NCBI RefSeq assembly: GCF_007655135.1
Contig: NC_045129.1
Span: 25,580,274 to 25,644,273, forward strand
Length of the DNA stretch: 64,000 bases
Direction: 5' to 3'
Source of the DNA: Punica granatum
Lineage: Eukaryota; Streptophyta; Magnoliopsida; Myrtales; Lythraceae
The position numbers were made by a program, and so were the translations under genes. The notes under the pieces were generated by a model. That model saw only the letters and a list, made by a program, of their open reading frames with translations, made no database searches and was not told where the DNA came from. This document shows, piece by piece, positions 23,050 through 35,015 of the stretch. The first letter of the stretch is position 1. Every line of letters starts with the position of its first letter.

Positions 23050-24450
23050 CTTAGGTAGGTGTGGAATCCGAAAGTAATAAATGTGGGGTGTATAACCCGA
23101 AAACGGTAAATATTGGGTGTGCATCCCGAAAGTAGAAAATGTTGGGTGTGTAACTCGAAAGCAGTAAATGTGTGGGTATGTAACCCGAAAGCAGGAAATG
23201 TGTGGTGTGCAACCCGTGTGGGTGTGAAACCCGAAAGCAGTAAATGTTGGGTGTGTAACCCGAAAGCAGTAAATGTTGGGTGTGAAACCCGTGTGGGTGT
23301 GAAACTCGAAAGCAGTAAATGTTGGGTGTGTAACCCGTGTGGGTGTGAAACCCGAAAGCAGTAAATGTTGGGTGTGAAACCCGTGTCGGTGTAAAATCCG
23401 AAAGCAGTAAATGTTGATTGTGTAATCCGAAAGCAGTAATTGTTGGGTGTGAAACCCGAAAGCAGTAAATGTTGGGTGTGAAACCCGAAAGCAGTAAATG
23501 TTGGGTGTGTAACCCGAAAGCAGTAAATGTTGGGTGTGAACCCCGTGTGGGTGTGAAACTCGAAAACAGTAAATGTTGGGTGTGTAACCCGTGTGGGTGT
23601 GAAACCCGAAAGCAGTAAATGTTGGGTGTGAAACACGTGTGGGTGTGAAACCCGAAAGCAGTAAATGTTGGGTGTGTAACCCGAAAACAGTAAATGTTGG
23701 GTGTGAAACCCGTGTGAGTGTGAAACCCGAAAGCAGTAAATGTTGGGTGTGTAACCCGTGTGGGTGTGAAACCCGAAAGTAGTAAATGTTGGGTGTGTAA
23801 CCCGAAAGCAGTAAATGTTGGGCGTGTTACCCGAAAGCAGGAAATGTTGGGTGTGTTACCCGAAAGCAGGAAATGTTGGGTGTGTAACCCGTGTGGGTGT
23901 GAAACCCGAAAGCAGTAAATGTTGGGTGTGTAACCCGTGTGGGTGTGAAACCCAAAAGCAGTAAATGTTGAGTGTGTAACCCAAAAGCAGTAAATGTTGG
24001 GTGTGAAACCCGAAAGCAGTAAATGTTGGGTGTGTACCCGAAAGCAGTAAATGTTGGGTGTGAAACCCGAAAGCAGTAAATGTTGGGTGTGAAACCCGAA
24101 AGCAGTAAATGTTGGGTGTGTAACTCGAAAGCAGTAAATGTTGGGTGTGTAACTCGAAAGCAGTAAATGTTGGGTGTGAAACCCGAAAGCAGAAAATGTT
24201 GGGTGTGTAACCCGTGTGGGTGTGAAACCCAAAAGCAGTAAATGTTGGGTGTGTAACCCGAAAGCAGTAAATATTGGGTGTGTAACCCGAAAGCAGTAAA
24301 TGTTGGGTGTGTAACCCGAAAACAGTAAATGTTGGGTGTGAAACCCGAAAGCAGTAAATGTTGGGTGTGTAACCCGAAAGCAGTAAATGTTGGGTGTGAA
24401 CCGAAAGCAGTAAATGTTGGGTGTGAAACCCATGTGGGTGTGAAACCCGA
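23050..24450. repeat. 29-bp minisatellite array
   Basis: The unit is GGGTGTG[T/A]AACCCGAAAG followed by CAGTAAATGTT, repeated a few dozen times with point changes. Some units carry an extra 17 bp (CCGTGTGGGTGTGAAAC-type), giving 46-bp units. There are no unique spacers, so it is not a CRISPR. On the minus strand the unit has no stop codon, which leaves long open frames (for example 23051-24523, 490 codons) of cycling 29-residue repeats. This reflects the repeat, and no gene is claimed. Confidence 0.95.
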
Positions 24451-27186
24451 AGGCTGTAGAACAGTGGTGGTGTGGCTGTGTGGGGCGGATGCTGCCCCGA
24501 AAGTGCTGATCCGTCAAAGGCACGTATTGCTGGAATGGTTACGCTTTGCTGAAGACCAGTTTTACTGGCTTGGGCAATCGTACTTTGACCTGCTGGAAGT
24601 TCGCCAGGATTCGGCATCTTGTCCTACGAGACTCGAGCTCTAGGGAAGGAGTGCCTACGTATCCCATGTGGTCAGGAATCAGAGTCCGCCGTAGTTCTTG
24701 CGATGCTTGTGATACCTGTGATCCTGGCATTACGTGTAAATCATAAGAGAAATACTAACAAGTGATGGACACAGGTAAGCATGAAAATGTTGTTGCGACA
24801 CGCAGATCTTCAGTTTTGGGTCGCTTGAGCAACCCATGAAAATTTTTGTTTTGATAGTGTAAGTAGGTCCTGTTCTCGGAGGCCAAGATGCGAGGCCTCC
24901 AGGGGCTCCCGTTAGCTATGTATTGGGCATATCGAGACATTCCCGACAATGTCCTAGCAGCTCTATCGGTTGTTTAACACGCTTGTCAGCTTTGGACCCT
25001 TCTCATTGGGGTGCCATAAGGCGACTGCTTTTGTAACCCGCATGGGGATTTTTACCCAGATTTGATCAGACTCGGTCTGACCATTTCCAAAATACTATGA
25101 CTAGACCTCGGAAAGGAATGTCTGGGATTTGGCTTTGTGGTAGCCTGTTGAAGGGTGGCTGTGACCCATTTTGGAGTTATGCAAAGACAATGAGAAAAGA
25201 GAAATCTTGGGGGAACGCCCTGCCCCAAGCTAAAAGGATACACGAGTTCACGCCTACAGCGAGATGTACCCCTTTTCCTCTATTCTTCTGTTGTGAAGGC
25301 TATCCCAAACTGCTTGGATGGCATGCTCGGTTTGACTATTGTGCTTGAGGAGGAATCCGCGCTGGACGGTTGAGCTGTGTTGGAGGGGTGATCGAGGATC
25401 ATGTTGGAGTAGATAATCTGGCCACTTCCGTTGAGGATCCCTAGTCCGCACGATGTGTGAAGAACCATGGGGTTATTTTTATCCATCTCTCGTTTAACTC
25501 TCCTTTTGCTACGGTCACCCACCTCGGGGCCGTACCTCTCAACCTAAAGGGGATGAGCTCTCCTTTTGTCACGACCGCCCACAAAGGAGTGACCGCCCAC
25601 AAAGGAGTTTCCGGTCGTGTCTCTCTTTTGCCCTAGCTTTTGCCTAGGCTGCCCCGAAAAGGGGTTTTCGACCTAGCGGGCTCGATTCTTTTATCTCTCG
25701 AGTTTGCAAGGGCGAAGGTTTTGAAGGATTCAATCTCCGAGTGCATTGTGTTCTGTCTCCATTGAGGACTGGTGTTTGCTGTTTCCCCTTTTTGTTGGGG
25801 TTTGTTGATTGTTTTTGAATTGGCTGTGTCAGCGCTTTTGGTGAACGTCGGCGTCGCCTTGTTTTGTTTGTTGGCGGATTTTTCCCGCTTCTTTTCTCTC
25901 TCTCTCTTCATTGGCAGGTTTTTCCCGCTTCTTTCTGCTCTGTTTTTTTTTTTCTTGCAGCTGGGGTTTGTTTTGTGCCCCGTGTCTTTGTTTGAAACTC
26001 CTCGACTTTGCATCGCCGAGGCCGCTTTGGTGCGCTTCGCCTCGTGGAGACTCGTTGCATGTTGCTAGCCCTATTTTGTGTGGACCGGCTTTCTTGGAAG
26101 TTTGACTCTCGTGCACTCGAAAGCTGAACTTCGTGTCATTTGTCCTTGCAAGCGTTACATGTGAATTTTCCCTGTTGTCTAGGAAAAGAAAATGTCAAAT
26201 TGCTTCGTGAATAGGGAACCGAGGTTGCCCCGGTGTGAATGTTGATCGGGGATGCCCCGGTCTTCATTTTGTGGAAGTGGCATGTGGCAGGCGCCTTGTG
26301 CGATGTCTCCGATCATCTCTTGCTGTTCTTTGCAATACGTGCCTCTTGGAGGGTGCACGCTGCTGAAGTCACTGGATGTTCAAGGAAGACGGTTGCATAA
26401 ATGCTGAGTGATTCGTTCGATTGTCCTCGTCTTCGACTTCATAGGGCCCCTCATCGTCGAACACCTCCCTCGTCAAAGTATAAGGAAAAGGTCCGAGACA
26501 AGTTCTCGGGGAAGTGTGAACTCGCGCATCGCTCTTCGCCTGTGGTCAATGTGCCCCTGTGAAGGATGACAAAGAAGACAATGCATTAGGCGATTATGCG
26601 GGAGGATATGTGGTAAGAAATATGGGGTGGATCCATTGGAAAATCCCTTTTGTCCCACACGCGACCCATGGGGTGTTGTGTGTGGATGACATTTGTTTCC
26701 GAGAATCTAGTCATCACCACTCTGGAGTGGTTAGACCATGACTGAGGTCGCATAAGCATGTTTTCCCTAATTGCGAGTAGGCATGCGCAGCCGTCCTAGG
26801 GAAGGCTCGAGGAGCCGGGTCCCATGAGGACAAGTGAGTCGAACAGGTCCAACAGAACTAATAGGGCGTCTTCGAGACTGTCCTAATGCTCCATTGAAGG
26901 ATTTGTTCATGTCGGGAGCCCATTTGTGGGAATGCATTTGAATGAAAGCAACAGAGAGTTTAAAGGAAACTGCGCGTGTTGCCCCAGTGTTTAGTCGGCG
27001 ACCACAACGGATGTGGATGAGATCCATTCTTTGATCGGAGGCATGACCGTGCTGGTCTGCGATCAAGAGTTGGGTCATGCTCTGTTTGTGGAGCTGTCAC
27101 TTTCGGTCTTTGCAGTGGAAGGATTAGACTTGCTCCTCGGAGTATCGCTTGGATAAATTTGAATCCAAGTCGATTTTCGATTTCAG

Positions 27187-27540
27187 ATGAGCTTGAAAGC
27201 AGTAAATACGAGGTGTCAAAAATCTGAAAGTAGTAAATGCCGGGCCGAAGCCCAAAAGCAGTAAATGCTGGGCCGGGGCCCGAAAGCAGTAAATGTAGGA
27301 CCGAGGCCGGATGCAGTAAATGCGGGGTCGAAGCCCAAAAGTGGAGGCGAAGCCCGATGAGTGGCCAAAGTCCAAAAGCGGGGCCAAAGCCCGATGCGGG
27401 GCCAAAGCCCGATGCAGTAAATACGGGGCCGAAGCCCGATGCAGGGTCGGAGCCCGATGTAGGGCCGGAGCCCAATGCAATAAATGCGGGGTCGATAGGA
27501 AAGTGCAAGAAATGTGAAAGCAAAGGTCAATGTTGGGGAA
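27187..27540. repeat. Second, related minisatellite (about 27-bp unit)
   Basis: Units of GGGCCGAAGCCCGAAAGCAG then TAAATGC, plus shortened units lacking the AGTAAATG part (27345-27480). The core CCGAAAGCAGTAAATG is shared with the array 2.7 kb upstream. Confidence 0.9.
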
Positions 27541-28026
27541 TAGCGCATGGCGCTGCAAGGCGGTGACGCTGATTTGCTTGCGGTATTGCTCTGTGGAGCA
27601 AGGATGGGGACTTAGTGTTGAAATCCCAAGGAGCTGGATGAGAGACGTTTGTTGTCTCAATTGTGGTCGCTCAGTATTCAGGTTGTCTTCTTGTTGAGAA
27701 TTTCCTGCAATGGGAAAAGAAAACAATGAAAGAGCATGAATTGTTCAGGATTTTAATGCAAGAGTGTAGGGAAGCGAACTGGCCTGGTAGGTGTCGTGTG
27801 AGCACACCGAGAGACATGCATTGATACATTGAGCAGGCATGTATGAGTTGGTGTGAACATGCTTGGACATGTGTGAGGCACGCTTGATCATTGGTAGATG
27901 TGTGGGGTCACGCGGAGGGATGTGCGTCCGATCACGCGGTGACACTCTCTGTTAGGAAGAAGTTAGTGTTGGTTAACTTCGCCTGGGAAGGTTGATCGGC
28001 CCTCGGGCCATAGCTCGTCTTGCCGT

Positions 28027-28036
28027 GGAGGAAGGG
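28027..28036 (+). other. Candidate polypurine tract
   Basis: GGAGGAAGGG immediately before a TG that is a good LTR start. It would prime plus-strand synthesis for an element lying upstream (22.7-28.0 kb). Confidence 0.45.
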
Positions 28037-29576
28037 TGAAGGCCGCGAGTGGCCTGCCCGCGAAAGTGGGCACGACTCGCCTGTCTTTGGCTTTTACGGG
28101 GTTTCCACATAATCCTGAAAAACCCAAGGAATGGGTCGGCATCGGTTACAGGCCAAGGTGGCTCGTAATGTGCTGTTTCCCTTTTCTGAAAACAAATTTT
28201 CAAGTCAAGGGCAGAGGCATCATTTTATAATTTGGCGACATCCTAGGGTTAGTTTGACAGAAACACGACGATATTGGAATATGAACATGCTATTTGTTCA
28301 GGTGCAGGTTCATCTGCATAGCCCCTTTTTATTCCCACTGATGAGTTTCTGTCGTCCTAGTATAGTTTAGGGTGCTAGTTGGGTATTTTGCATCAAAACA
28401 TAATTATCTGACTAATCTTTTCACTCGATCTAACCAAACGCTAGAAAATGGTTAAGTGGAACTCTATGTTCCAAATCTAAAGTCAAAACACAAGTTTGGA
28501 TGAATTCAGTGTAACTTCAGTGTTACAACACCGAGTCACTGTAAAAACAATCCACACACACGAGACGGACACCCGATATGTCAGGTTCTCAAACCAAAGC
28601 CGAATGCTAAAATATTAGCACGCGTTTATTTCTCTAGGGTGGGATTTGCATGCCAAAATACCCCGGATTAATAACTTTCTAATCCACGTAAATTCGGTGA
28701 ATGCAAACACATTGTCTGTTATTCACATCCTGCTTGTTACCTTTATGCACTTGTTTGTCATGCGGGTCGAGCCCGATCCCTAGGATGAATAGCACTTGGG
28801 TCCAACGCCCTATTCAGTGAGAGCGCATATTGAATTTCAGTTTTTCGGTTTTTCCCTAAACTCACGGTGAGTTAGAGCGGAATAATAACCGAATGCGAGT
28901 TGACTAAGATTCGATCATTTGTAATTATGATTTTGTTGTATTATTTTCGAGAGCTCATTGTAAGGATTTTATCTTGTACATTCAGTTTGGAAGAATCTCA
29001 GTCGACGAGCAAACACTCCGAGAGTCGAATCATTCAAATCGGTTTCATGCTTGCCCAAAGGAAAGTAAACCCAAGATCTCGCGGTTCTTGTTCACGCAGG
29101 AATTCAAACATCATTGTTTGATGAACTGTAACGCAAGATTGTGAACCGATTCCCCGACACACGGGTCTACATATATCTCGGCTTCTCAACCGACATCGTT
29201 TAGTTCACTGAATTTCCAGTGTCAAAACGTGTACCCCGAGCGCAACTTAATTCACGCGATAAATAATTAAAACATGCAAGCTTAGCAAACCAGAGTATCG
29301 AAAGGGCGTGCGGGATATAGGCCCACACGTAACGTGAACTCCTGAACTCGGACTTTCCGATTCCGCACAGATCAATGCTTTAGTAAAACTAGGTGTTCCA
29401 TACCCCTAGACTCGGGTAACTTATCCGCCATCGACTTTCGGGTCGTAAAATGATAAGTGGCGACTCCTTCTTACTCGTGTCCGTCACGTATCCCCGGGAA
29501 GGTGCACAATCCCAACCCGGGCGATCCAAAGGCGCGCATGTGGGCCCCGAGGAGAGTCCACATTCGGGTTCGTACA
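28037..29576 (+). mobile_element. LTR copy B' (plus orientation), about 1.54 kb
   Basis: It starts TG after a purine tract and ends '...cgtaca' three bases before a PBS. Homologous throughout most of its length to the inverted copy at 17463-19030. The 5' limit is inferred from the purine tract; clear homology with the other copy begins near 28085. Confidence 0.65.
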
Positions 29577-29579
29577 GCT

Positions 29580-29597
29580 TGGCGACTCCACTGGGGA
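29580..29597 (+). other. Primer binding site candidate
   Basis: TGGCGACTCCACTGGGGA lies three bases past the LTR end. A PBS starting TGG pairs with the CCA end of a tRNA. I do not assign the tRNA. Confidence 0.65.
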
Positions 29598-30156
29598 TAT
29601 CTTTAGTGGGTTCAGGCTCGATTCTATTTGCTTTGCTTGCATGCTTATTTATTTCTGCATATTTATTTTACGCACATTTACTTTTCTGCACTTGCATTGC
29701 ATCATCCTAGCGGGTTTAAGTACAACGCCTGAAATCCCACGGGCGCCGAATTAGGAAGCTAGGTTAGTCATAGGTTCCGAGTAAGGGAACGCACCGAACT
29801 GGCCCCCAAAGATCCTTGCTCGATTTCAAGGAATTCACACCCTTGAATCGGGAGCCCCTATCTCTAGTTAGATATTTTCCATGTAGTACTCAAACCATGC
29901 ATAAACAAGGACTGTCATGCTGGATCGAAATAAACCTTCATGCCATCAACCGATCCAAAGTTGAGTCTTTGAGTCGGCCCATAGTTTCTTTTAGGCGAGC
30001 CTTTTGTTATTTTCACCGAAAGAGTGTTGTACAATGTAAAGAACCCGGGTTATAGTTTATTTTTCTGCGCTTGCATGCATGTTTTTCAAATAGACTAGGG
30101 CATTGCATTAGTTCGTTTGTAAACGTTAAACCGACATATTTTCCATTTAGGTAAGA
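29598..30156. other. Retroelement leader
   Basis: Untranslated leader between PBS and ORF1. No other feature seen. Confidence 0.5.
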
Positions 30157-31201
30157 ATGGATCGCTCGCATCCCTGTCTTAGGCTCAATGTCATCATTAC
30201 ACCAGCCGCATATATCACTCGCCTTTGGAGAACATTTCGCCCAATTGATCGCGCGTTCCTCCGACTCATCATAGGAGATTTGCCGCTACTCGCTGATTCT
30301 CCCATTGATTGGACCTTACTTAGAACTGCTATCAGTTTCTGGGACACTCAGCGGGCTGTATTCGACTTTCAGGGGACAGAGTTTGCTCCTACCGTAGAGG
30401 AATACACGGCACTCATTCTGCTCATCCCACCCTTTTTCCTACATTACCGACGAGCGTTCACTCATCGCTCGTTTACTCCATGTGTTTCGACCTTCCGACT
30501 ATGACTATACTGATTGGAAGCAGCTTATGGAAACCCCAGCACGGTTTTTGTAGGCTGCTTGTTGGAATCCCGCGCGGTCCCATGGCCATTGGGTGTCCTT
30601 TGGTTATAGGACTTCCTTTGATCATTCATGTAAGGAGCACACTCGTCTTTCCAAGTCAAGTTATCAGACAACTCAACGGCTTACAGGATATTCCCACAGA
30701 GGCGAATTGCACTCCATACCGGTTCATGTGGGCAGACACAACAGCTTCACTCCTGGACAGGTTTCTACGAGTTTGGGAAACTCGACGCTTGTGGGGTACG
30801 CGTGTCATTCAGGAGCTCTACTTCCCGGAGCATCCCACCGACGAAGAGCGAACTTTCTCAGCTATCGCAGCGTACATGGTGCAGTTCTATCAGTAGGGAC
30901 TCGCACCTGTTCGTCGGCATTGCATGGCACAAATTCCGCTGGCACCGCGGGCAGACATTCCAGAGGCAGAGAGCTCCGCCCAAGGAGCCATGTGCACGGA
31001 GTTGCAGTCCATTAGGGAAGAGCGAGATCGACTCCGCCGAGAGCTTGTCGAGACATGTTCAAAGCTCACGGATCAGAGAGAGCTGCAGGGAGAGTTAGCT
31101 CAGGCTCCCGCATGCGTAACGAGCCAAGACAGGGAGATATCGCGTTTGAGCGCTACGTTGGATCGAGCGCAGGCGAAAGGGCGCAAGGTCTCTCATCCTT
31201 A
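30157..31201 (+). pseudogene. Extra ORF1 of Tat/Ogre-type retrotransposon
   Basis: Begins 'MDRSHPCLRLNVIITPAAYI' and includes 'FWDTQRAVFDFQGTEF' and 'PTVEEYTALI', a motif set I associate with the upstream ORF of plant Tat/Ogre elements (plant-mobile-domain-like). The frame is lost near 30410-30480, returns in another frame through 30896 (TAG), and the end (30924-31201) is a charged coiled-coil-type segment ('ELQSIREERDRLRRELVET'). Several frameshifts or stops make it a pseudogene. Function of this ORF in the family is not established. Confidence 0.65.
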
Positions 31202-31511
31202 GGTTTAGTTTGTTAGCGATTTTGCCCCTCACAGGACCCGCGCAACGCTCATTCAGCTACGGGATGTAGTAGTGTCGGTTTAATGTTTATGTTCCCTTTT
31301 TCAAACAAATAATCTTTATAAAAATATGGAACGTAAATTGAACTGATGTAATGGCATTAGTGTTTTCAAAGTAATGCATCTCATACATTCATACATTCAA
31401 TCATTTACGTCTTGAAAATTTGCCAACATACAACATTTGTACTCACACACTAGTGGATACATGTACTAACAACTGGTGTCGCATCGATATCCAACTCGTG
31501 CACGCTTAAGG
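31202..31511. other. Spacer between ORF1 and gag
   Basis: AT-rich, with repeated 'catacattcatacattcaatc' words near 31383-31402. No coding sequence. Confidence 0.5.
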
Positions 31512-34117
31512 ATGGCAGAATAACAACAACCCGCCATTCACGAGCAGGATACTCCATCGATGTCAACACATTCCCAAACACCACTGACGCAAGCTATACC
31601 ACCTCCAATACCTGCGGAGATATCTACAGCGCATTCAGGCATCCCTATCGGACATCCCCCTCTTCCGACGACACAGACGGCATCTAACTTGGTTGATTCC
31701 GCACGTTTTACCGCACTCGAGGGAATGGTGAGTCAATTAGCGACCAACATGGCCACAAACATGATAGAGCTCATGGCTATGCTCAGAGATCAGAATCGGG
31801 CTTCATCGAGCTTTACTCCTCCTCTGGAGCACAGGCCAACTGTAGATCCGAATTCGGTCGTTCCTCTAATCTATGTTACAGATAGTGAGGATGTATCTTT
31901 CTTGGTGATGACGTACGTGCCGGCGGTCCATCCGGTCAGTGATCCTCTATCGCCACCACCTGCTCCTACAGCGGTTCCGCTACCGCCAGCGGCTTTCTTA
32001 TCTATGGATTCAACTATGCATGCTTTGCCATCGCTAGCTATGCCAGGTCATCCTCCGATTTACACTGTCCCGCCGCCAACGGTCCCGTCAGTGATAAATG
32101 CTCAGGCTTTTGTTTCCACCATAGACCATTTCCCTTTCCAAGCTCTACAACCCCAAATAAACTTTTCCTAGCCAGCTCCATCACCTCTAAACATTCATTC
32201 TACTGAACCGGGCATGCCTACTTAGGCCGCCCCTGTAGCTCCACTGATAAACTTTCTCCCTGAAACAAAGACTGAGCAGGAAAATAGAATGAAGAAAATG
32301 GAGGAGACCATTAGAGCTCTCCAAGCGGGCAGTTCCCGTTTTGATTACAGTGACAATGATTGGAACTTATTTCCGGGCATGCGGCTGCTTCCTAAGATCA
32401 AGATTACAGACTTCAAGAGATACAATGGGACCAGAGACCCTCGGCATCATTTCCGTCACTATTAGAGCAAAATGCTTCCGTACTAGGATTACGAGGAATT
32501 CGTCATTCAAACTTTCCAGGATAGTCTTACTGGATCAGCGCTAGATTGATTCATGACGTTGAAAGCCGGCGACATCCCCACGTGGACGAATCTCTCCCAG
32601 AAATTCCTCGACCAGTATCGATTCTGCGCAGAGACACCTCCTACTCTCCTCGATCTCAGCATGATGGAGATGAGAGAGAGTCAGACCTTTGAGGCATATG
32701 CAATGAAGTGGAGGGGAAAAGCGGGGAAGCACATTCCTCTGATCATTGAGCGATAACAATTTCAGCTGTTTCACTCCACGCTCAGGGGCGCATGCTACTC
32801 ACATCTCTTGGCTCATACCTCCTCATTCTCGGACTTGATCGAGGCAGGAAAAAAGCTTGACATGGGAGTTAAGCTGGGGAGAATTGAAGGCCCGTCAAAG
32901 AAAAAGGACGGAGAAGCATCGAAGAGGCAGATTGCTGGGACGTCCAGAAAAAAGTAAGGATGCGACTATTGGCGTCGTCAATTCCGAACACCAAGCTTCG
33001 TAGCTGATTTCGGTGGATTACACCCCTGCATTGCAGACTTCTCAGGCATATGCACATCTCATGCATTATACATAGCTCTATCCAACGCAATAGGCTTATT
33101 TCCCGGCCCCGCCAACTGTTATTCAGTTGCAACCGCCACAACAGTATGCTCCCACTCAGGTTCAGCAAGTAGAGCTCCGGCTTCGAGATCTCCTCAGTCG
33201 GCTCAACGGGCTCCTACTCCACAAGCTCAACAGGGTGGCGTTGCTCAACCCCGTCAACGCAAGTAGTATACATCTCTACCAGCTCCTCATTCTCACATAT
33301 TCCGGCAGCTCCTTGCAAGAAATAAGATTAGAACAGAGGCGCCTGGTCCCAACTTTGATCCAATAGCGCAGAATCAAAATTTGCGCTATGAGTTTCATCA
33401 GGGTGCTCCTGGTCACACCCTGGACACTTGTTGGAGACTTCGGGACAGAATCCAGGAGATGATCAGCACGAAACAAATCTCCTTTAACGAGGTGAAACAG
33501 CCGAATGTGCGTGTGAATCCTTTTCGCGATCATGGATCAAGTTCAGGATCCTCCATCAACATGATTAGCATCTGCTATCGGAGAGGAGGAGGATCTACAG
33601 GAAGCTCCGGTTCCGTTCATCATCGACTATGCTCCGGCAGAGGTTGCAGTTACATACGCCCCGTTTGTCATCGAGGTTCCTCAAAGGAGCCATATCAGGA
33701 CCGCCGAGTTCCCTGGGATTGCAGGGGTGAGGTCGCTAACATGGAACAAGAGATGAGCGCAATGGGCATCACGCGCTCAGGACGAATTTATTAGGGCCCA
33801 GAGCTTAGAGATAAAGGGAAGGCCCCTGCTGCAGCATTTTCAGCCATTCTAGAAGCCGCTCCACTTCTTGCGAAGAATGTCACTGATCAAGAAGCTAAAG
33901 CCTTAATGAAGGTGATCAAAGCAAGTGAATACAAGGTGGTGGAGCAAATGGGCAAGTCGCCGGCTCACGTTTCGCTCCTTGCTTTGCTTTCAAGCTTCGA
34001 GCCGCATCGTGACGCTTTGTTGAAAGTCCTCACTGCTGCACAAGTTCCGAAGGAGACTACACTGGACATGATTGAGGAAACTGTGAATTCCATCTTCTCG
34101 AATAAGATCTCCTATTA
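31512..34117 (+). pseudogene. Ty3-type gag, truncated before protease
   Basis: Retrotransposon capsid protein. Start ATG 31512 is followed three codons later by TAA (31521-31523). The frame continues with a proline-rich linker, then the retrotransposon gag domain ('KIKITDFKRYNGTRDPRHH' at about 32395-32451, 'IPTWTNLSQKFLDQYRF' at about 32574-32624). In-frame stops lie at 31521, 32169, 32223, 32463, 32484, 32547, 32754 and 32955. A frameshift near 32950 moves to the next frame, and more breaks follow after 33560. Homology stops near 34117 just where protease should begin ('NSIFSNKISY' then TAA). Reverse transcriptase, RNase H and integrase are absent. Confidence 0.75.
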
Positions 34118-35015
34118 AAAGATTACATGGATTTTACCAAATCAAATTAGTAAAATTGCAGCGCTGTAATAATAACAATAATAATCTTGTTTTTTTCCAT
34201 GTGATTTTCCATGTCCGTATTCGTCATGGAAATTATTGTTATTCATATCGCAAAAATCTTGCTTTTTTCATACGCGAAGAACATGTAATAAACTCGTGCA
34301 ACGTGCGGGTCTAATGTCTAGTAGAACTAAGAAGCAAGTCTTTTTAATCCTTTTGGGTATTAACGAGTGCAAGTAAGAGTACGTTACTAGTTTCTCTTGG
34401 TAGCAATTGTATTAAGTCCTCTAAAACAATTATACCATACATCTTAGAAAAACTTACCTTTTCACTCCATAAACTACGAGCACCGGGCATATTGGCTCTC
34501 TAAACTATTTTTTGACACATTTTTCATTTTCATTCAGTACCTTTTGTTAATTATATGTATTCATCCTTATGTTACTTCTTTTTGGGACTGGATTATCAAA
34601 GTATTAGATAGATTTGTTAGACATATGTGATATCAATAAATTATATTTCTGATAAATGCTATTCTTAACTGATTATAGTATATTATTTTAATTGATTATA
34701 GTATCTGAAACAATAGATTTGGAGTTTTTTGAGCCTTCTCATATGGGTAAAGGGAGGAAAAATATTATTTGTAATTCGCAAAAGTATGTATGTAATTAGT
34801 ATCATTCTTTACAAAAGATATAATATAAACAAAAAGCGAGCAAAAATGCTATATAATTTGATTCCAGTATGAGTATGATGTATATAATAAAAGGCTGGTT
34901 CCACAAAAAAAACTCGTAACTTTTATTTATCGACAAACCCATCAAGTTCAAATATTAAATGAAGATAACATCAAATCTGAATGATATCCTAGAGATACCA
35001 TTCTTAATTTATTGA
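34118..35015. other. AT-rich intergenic DNA, weak Helitron-like terminus
   Basis: No gene. Near 34293-34322 'ctcgtgcaacgtgcgggt' followed by 'ctaatgtCTAGT' looks like a degraded Helitron 3' end (imperfect hairpin then CTAG|T). The matching 5' end was not found. Confidence 0.35.

Larger units (their letters stand above)
22720..28026 (+). mobile_element. Tat/Ogre-type 3' untranslated region with minisatellites
   Basis: Long non-coding DNA between arm A' and the plus-strand LTR. It contains phrases seen in the 3' regions of plant Tat/Ogre Ty3 elements as I remember them ('gaggtgctgacagcttgccc' near 22730 and 'gcctacgtatcccatg' near 24652), two tandem arrays (23.05-24.45 and 27.19-27.54) and a purine run 'ggaggaaggg' (28027-28036) directly before the LTR. 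No reverse transcriptase or integrase is left. The lineage name is an inference from architecture. Confidence 0.5.
28037..34117 (+). mobile_element. 5' half of a Tat/Ogre-like Ty3 retrotransposon
   Basis: The order LTR, PBS, ORF1, gag is the normal 5' half of such an element. The pol half and a 3' LTR are missing downstream. The 3'-type sequence that precedes the LTR suggests an internal-LTR-internal arrangement produced by recombination between related elements. Confidence 0.65.

Noticed and set aside
23050..24450. CRISPR-like array (regular about 29-bp repeats)
   Set aside because: Units are contiguous with no unique spacers, in a plant nuclear genome; it is a minisatellite.
23051..24523. 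490-codon minus-strand open frame as a real gene
   Set aside because: It is entirely a by-product of a 29-bp tandem repeat that lacks stops in that strand; other frames are open too, and it lies inside retroelement DNA.
27124..27726. 200-codon minus-strand frame
   Set aside because: Produced by the second minisatellite; repetitive HRA/LHRAP-type peptide without domain.
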